From: Rhodobacterales bacterium
Lineage (GTDB): Bacteria; Pseudomonadota; Alphaproteobacteria; Caulobacterales; Hyphomonadaceae
Assembly: GCA_014763715.1 (NCBI GenBank)
Contig: JACXUV010000018.1
Coordinates: forward strand, 16,053-80,052
Direction of reading: 5' to 3'
Length of the DNA: 64,000 nt
Positions within the stretch are counted from its first letter, which is position 1; each line of letters starts with the position of its first letter. Made by a program: the position numbers and the translations under genes. The notes below the pieces were generated by a model. The model did not search any database. It was given only the letters and a program-made list of their open reading frames with translations, and was not told the DNA's origin. Shown here one piece after another: positions 60,360-64,000 of the stretch.

Positions 60360-60566
60360 ATGCAGCTGGCACGTTCGGACCTGTTTGGCGGCATCTGTGC
60401 AGGGCTGGCGCTCTGCCTGATTGTCTGGCTTTCGCTGGACAGTATGGCCATCAACCGGTGCGACGAAATCCTGGCTTCCAGCGGAGCAGGGGAGGATGGT
60501 TCGGTCTCGCCGGAGCAGGAGAGTTGTCTGAAGCGCCGGAAAGTACCGGCGACAAAGGAAAACTAG
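60360..60566 (+). CDS. Small membrane protein, 68 residues
   Basis: A 68-residue protein with one membrane helix (about residues 8-26, LFGGICAGLALCLIVWLSL) and a polar, basic tail with two cysteines (NRCDEI, ESCLKRRK). GGAGGAGG lies 9 bases before the ATG at 60360, a strong ribosome site that argues the gene is real. It lies between the rpoC terminator and rpsL. I do not recognise a family. Confidence 0.6.
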   Translation: MQLARSDLFGGICAGLALCLIVWLSLDSMAINRCDEILASSGAGEDGSVSPEQESCLKRRKVPATKEN

Positions 60567-60795
60567 CTGTTCCACGACAGCTTCCGACCCTTGACGCAGA
60601 CGCACGAGAGGCTTACACGCCACGCATCGTCAGAGAGGCTGCGGGATGAAAGTCCTTTCGCCGTGCCGGATTTAGTCTGATCCGGCCAATCTGACCCCCA
60701 AGTTTTCGCCCCGTCCCGGAAGCCCTTTTGGGGCATTCGGGGCATCATTACATTAGCGGCCCATCGGGCCAGAGTTAAAGAGACAGAAGGCCCGA

Positions 60796-61649
<854 letters not shown>

Positions 61650-61665
61650 TCAGCACTGGCAATTC

Positions 61666-61706
61666 GGGGCGATAGCGGGTAACGCGCCCGCAAATCGCCC
61701 CTTTTT
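61666..61706 (+). terminator. Terminator-like hairpin between rpsG and fusA
   Basis: GGGGCGAT (61666-61673) pairs with ATCGCCCC (61694-61701), with an inner GCGGG/CCCGC stem (61675-61691), followed by TTTTT. It is a strong candidate for partial termination within the str operon. Confidence 0.75.
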
Positions 61707-61739
61707 CCTCCCGGAAAGCAGACACGAAGGTTGACCAAA

Positions 61740-63863
61740 ATGGCCCGCGAATATCCGCTGGAACGCTATCGTAACTTCGGCATCATGGCCCACATCGATG
61801 CCGGCAAGACCACGACCACCGAGCGTATCCTTTACTACACCGGTAAGTCGCACAAGATCGGCGAAGTCCATGATGGCGCTGCGACGATGGACTGGATGGA
61901 GCAGGAGCAGGAGCGTGGCATCACGATCACCTCCGCTGCCACGACGACCTTCTGGGAACGTACCGAAGATGGCACCACGGCGATGACGCCGAAGTTCCGC
62001 TTCAACATCATCGACACCCCCGGACACGTGGACTTCACTATTGAGGTCGAACGTTCGCTGGCCGTTCTCGACGGTGCTGTTTGCGTTCTGGATGCGAACG
62101 CCGGTGTTGAGCCGCAGACCGAAACTGTTTGGCGCCAGGCTGACCGCTACAAAGTTCCGCGCATCGTGTTCGTCAACAAGATGGACAAGATCGGCGCTGA
62201 CTTCTTCAACTGTGTTGAAATGATCAAGGACCGTACCGGCGCAACCCCGGCTGCGATCCAGCTGCCGATTGGCGCCGAGAACGAACTCGAAGGCCACGTC
62301 GACCTGATCACCATGAAAGAATGGGTCTGGGCCGGTGAAGACCTTGGCGCAAGCTGGGAAGTCCGCGAGATCCGCGACAGCCTGAAGGACCTCGCCGAAG
62401 AGTGGCGCGGCAAGCTCATCGAAACCGCCGTCGAAATGGACGACGAGGCGATGGAAGCCTACCTCGAAGGCAACGAGCCGGACATCGAAACCCTGCGCAA
62501 GCTGATCCGTAAGGGTACGCTGAGCCTGTCCTTCGTGCCGGTTCTGTGTGGTTCTGCGTTCAAGAATAAAGGCGTGCAGCCGATGCTGAACGCCGTGATC
62601 GACTTCCTGCCGGGTCCGCTCGACGTGCCGGCTTACATGGGCTTTGCTCCGGGCGACGAAGAGGAAGTCCGTAACATCGAGCGTAAAGCCGATGACGCGC
62701 AGCCTTTCTCCGGCCTTGCATTCAAGATCATGAACGACCCTTACATGGGTACGCTCACCTTCACGCGTATCTACTCCGGTACGCTGTCGAAGGGCGACAG
62801 CTTCATGAACTCGACCAAGGGTAAGCGCGAGCGTGTCGGCCGTATGGTCATGATGCACTCCAACAAGCAGGACGAGATCACGGAAGCCTTCGCAGGCGAC
62901 ATCGTGGCGCTCGCCGGCCTGAAGGAAACGACCACGGGTGATACGGTGTGTGATCCGAACAAGCCGGTCGTTCTGGAAACCATGACCTTCCCGGATCCGG
63001 TGATCGAAATCGCCGTTGAGCCGAAGTCGAAGGCTGACCAGGAGAAGATGTCGGTCGGTCTGCAGCGCCTTGCTGCTGAAGACCCGTCCTTCCGCGTCGA
63101 GACGAACTTCGAGTCCGGCCAGACGATCATGAAGGGCATGGGCGAGCTTCACCTCGACATCCTGATCGACCGCCTGAAGCGCGAATTCAAGGTTGAAGCA
63201 AACGTCGGCCAGCCGCAGGTGGCTTACCGCGAGAAGCTGGGCCGTCCGGCCGAGATCGACTTCACGCACAAGAAGCAGTCCGGTGGTACGGGGCAGTTCG
63301 CACGCATCAAGGTGCAGTTCGAACCGCTCGAAGCTGGTTCCGGTTTTGTGTTCGAAAGCGCAATCGTTGGCGGTGCTGTTCCGAAGGAATACATCCCGGG
63401 TGTCGAAAAAGGCTTCGAAATGGCCAAGGAAAACGGTCTGCTGGCTGGCTACCCGGTCACTGACTTCAAGGCCACGCTGGTCGATGGTGCCTTCCACGAC
63501 GTTGATTCGTCCGTGCTGGCGTTCGAAATCGCGGCCCGCGGTGCTTTCCGCGAGCTGAAAAGCCAGGCCGATCCGCGCCTGATGGAGCCGATCATGAACG
63601 TGGAAGTCGTCACGCCGGAAGACTATATGGGCGACGTCATTGGTGACCTGAACTCCCGCCGTGGTCAGATCCAGGGCTCGGAGCCGCGCGGCAATGCTGT
63701 GGCGATCAAGGCTTTCGTGCCGCTGGTGAACATGTTCGGTTACGTGTCCGATCTGCGTGGCATGTCTCAGGGCCGGGCACAGTTCACGATGATCTTTGCG
63801 CACTATGACGAGGTTCCGCGTGCGGAAGCTCAGAAGATCATCTCGGAAGTTTCTGGTTCTTAA
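61740..63863 (+). CDS. fusA: Translation elongation factor G
   Basis: A 707-residue GTPase that drives ribosomal translocation. The P-loop [12 protein letters not shown], switch DTPGHVDF and NKMD are in place. Later domains, including the GIPKEYIP-like tip ([19 protein letters not shown]) and [14 protein letters not shown], are normal. The ATG at 61740 starts [12 protein letters not shown], as in homologues; the TTG at 61731 is in frame but less likely. It leads to tuf 51 bases downstream. Confidence 0.98.
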   Translation: MAREYPLERYRNFGIMAHIDAGKTTTTERILYYTGKSHKIGEVHDGAATMDWMEQEQERGITITSAATTTFWERTEDGTTAMTPKFRFNIIDTPGHVDFTIEVERSLAVLDGAVCVLDANAGVEPQTETVWRQADRYKVPRIVFVNKMDKIGADFFNCVEMIKDRTGATPAAIQLPIGAENELEGHVDLITMKEWVWAGEDLGASWEVREIRDSLKDLAEEWRGKLIETAVEMDDEAMEAYLEGNEPDIETLRKLIRKGTLSLSFVPVLCGSAFKNKGVQPMLNAVIDFLPGPLDVPAYMGFAPGDEEEVRNIERKADDAQPFSGLAFKIMNDPYMGTLTFTRIYSGTLSKGDSFMNSTKGKRERVGRMVMMHSNKQDEITEAFAGDIVALAGLKETTTGDTVCDPNKPVVLETMTFPDPVIEIAVEPKSKADQEKMSVGLQRLAAEDPSFRVETNFESGQTIMKGMGELHLDILIDRLKREFKVEANVGQPQVAYREKLGRPAEIDFTHKKQSGGTGQFARIKVQFEPLEAGSGFVFESAIVGGAVPKEYIPGVEKGFEMAKENGLLAGYPVTDFKATLVDGAFHDVDSSVLAFEIAARGAFRELKSQADPRLMEPIMNVEVVTPEDYMGDVIGDLNSRRGQIQGSEPRGNAVAIKAFVPLVNMFGYVSDLRGMSQGRAQFTMIFAHYDEVPRAEAQKIISEVSGS

Positions 63864-63871
63864 GGAAAATC

Positions 63872-63887
63872 GGCCGGAGTTCCGGCC
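63872..63887 (+). other. Stem-loop between fusA and tuf
   Basis: GGCCGG (63872-63877) pairs with CCGGCC (63882-63887) with an AGTT loop, no T-run. Likely a stabilising or processing hairpin in the fusA-tuf gap. Confidence 0.5.
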
Positions 63888-63914
63888 AACAGTTTGGAAT
63901 GAAGGAGAGGCCCG

Positions 63915-64000
63915 ATGGGCAAGGCAAAGTTTGAGCGTAACAAGCCGCACGTGAACATCGGCACGATCGGTCACGTTGACCACGGCAAGACGACGCTGAC
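63915..64000 (+). CDS. tuf: Translation elongation factor Tu, 3' end outside window
   Basis: The first 28 full codons are visible, reading [20 protein letters not shown] followed by the P-loop [11 protein letters not shown]. This is the conserved N-terminus of EF-Tu, which delivers aminoacyl-tRNA to the ribosome. AAGGAGAGG precedes the ATG. The gene continues beyond base 64000. Confidence 0.97.
   Translation, partial: MGKAKFERNKPHVNIGTIGHVDHGKTTL

Noticed and set aside
61650..63983. 777-residue open frame opposite fusA
   Set aside because: Antisense of fusA, running across its start and into tuf; no family features.

Overview
The window reads as a high-GC alphaproteobacterial chromosome segment, most like a Hyphomonadaceae/Caulobacterales member (Hyphomonas-type). 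The grounds are a large TonB-dependent receptor with a Caulobacter/Hyphomonas-type plug, a DUF1489 protein, UrcA-family small secreted proteins, a TadG-like vWA protein, aerobic lipid and ketone metabolism, and the ribosomal and RNA polymerase sequences. No tRNA, rRNA, CRISPR array, insertion sequence or prophage was recognised. Codon use is even except for a strong high-expression bias in the ribosomal, rpoBC and fusA genes and in the TonB-dependent receptor.

Bases 1-19,400 hold metabolic and envelope genes: a partial DUF1489 gene, an EamA transporter, a Baeyer-Villiger-type monooxygenase, a TadG-like vWA protein, a TauE/SafE exporter, a DUF3604-PpiC-HupE operon, a UspA operon, leucine dehydrogenase-like, TrkH, a disordered P/A/E-rich protein, a TlpA-like thioredoxin, a thiolase and ATP-dependent pckA. 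Bases 19,500-22,200 encode what I consider the most unusual unit: a TpsB/FhaC-like outer-membrane transporter immediately downstream of, and apparently co-transcribed with, a lipoprotein carrying a short collagen-like Gly-X-Y segment.

Bases 22,300-36,400 hold a NUDIX-YdcF pair, a VOC protein, two small secreted proteins (one UrcA) whose promoters are near-copies of each other, an acyl-CoA dehydrogenase, a zinc phospholipase C-like/DUF4332 fusion with a very acidic linker, tryptophanase, a Gfo/Idh/MocA oxidoreductase, small hypothetical genes, an MscS channel with a probable non-canonical start codon, a decayed peptide-binding protein gene, and a DUF3667 protein. Bases 36,500-46,300 hold the TonB-dependent receptor, two RNA methyltransferases overlapping by 4 bases, a translationally coupled pair (BON/OmpA-like protein plus a membrane protein with an acidic linker and a helix-hairpin-helix end), and an M48 protease.

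From 46,463 the window is the ribosomal/RNA polymerase region: rplK-rplA, then an unusual insertion (a UrcA-like gene and a CadC/ToxR-style membrane-anchored regulator with TPRs), then rplJ-rplL-rpoB-rpoC, a 68-residue membrane protein, rpsL-rpsG-fusA and the first 29 codons of tuf. A bidirectional terminator follows rplA, and a structured leader precedes rplJ, so the usual rplKAJL-rpoBC order is split into separately controlled units.
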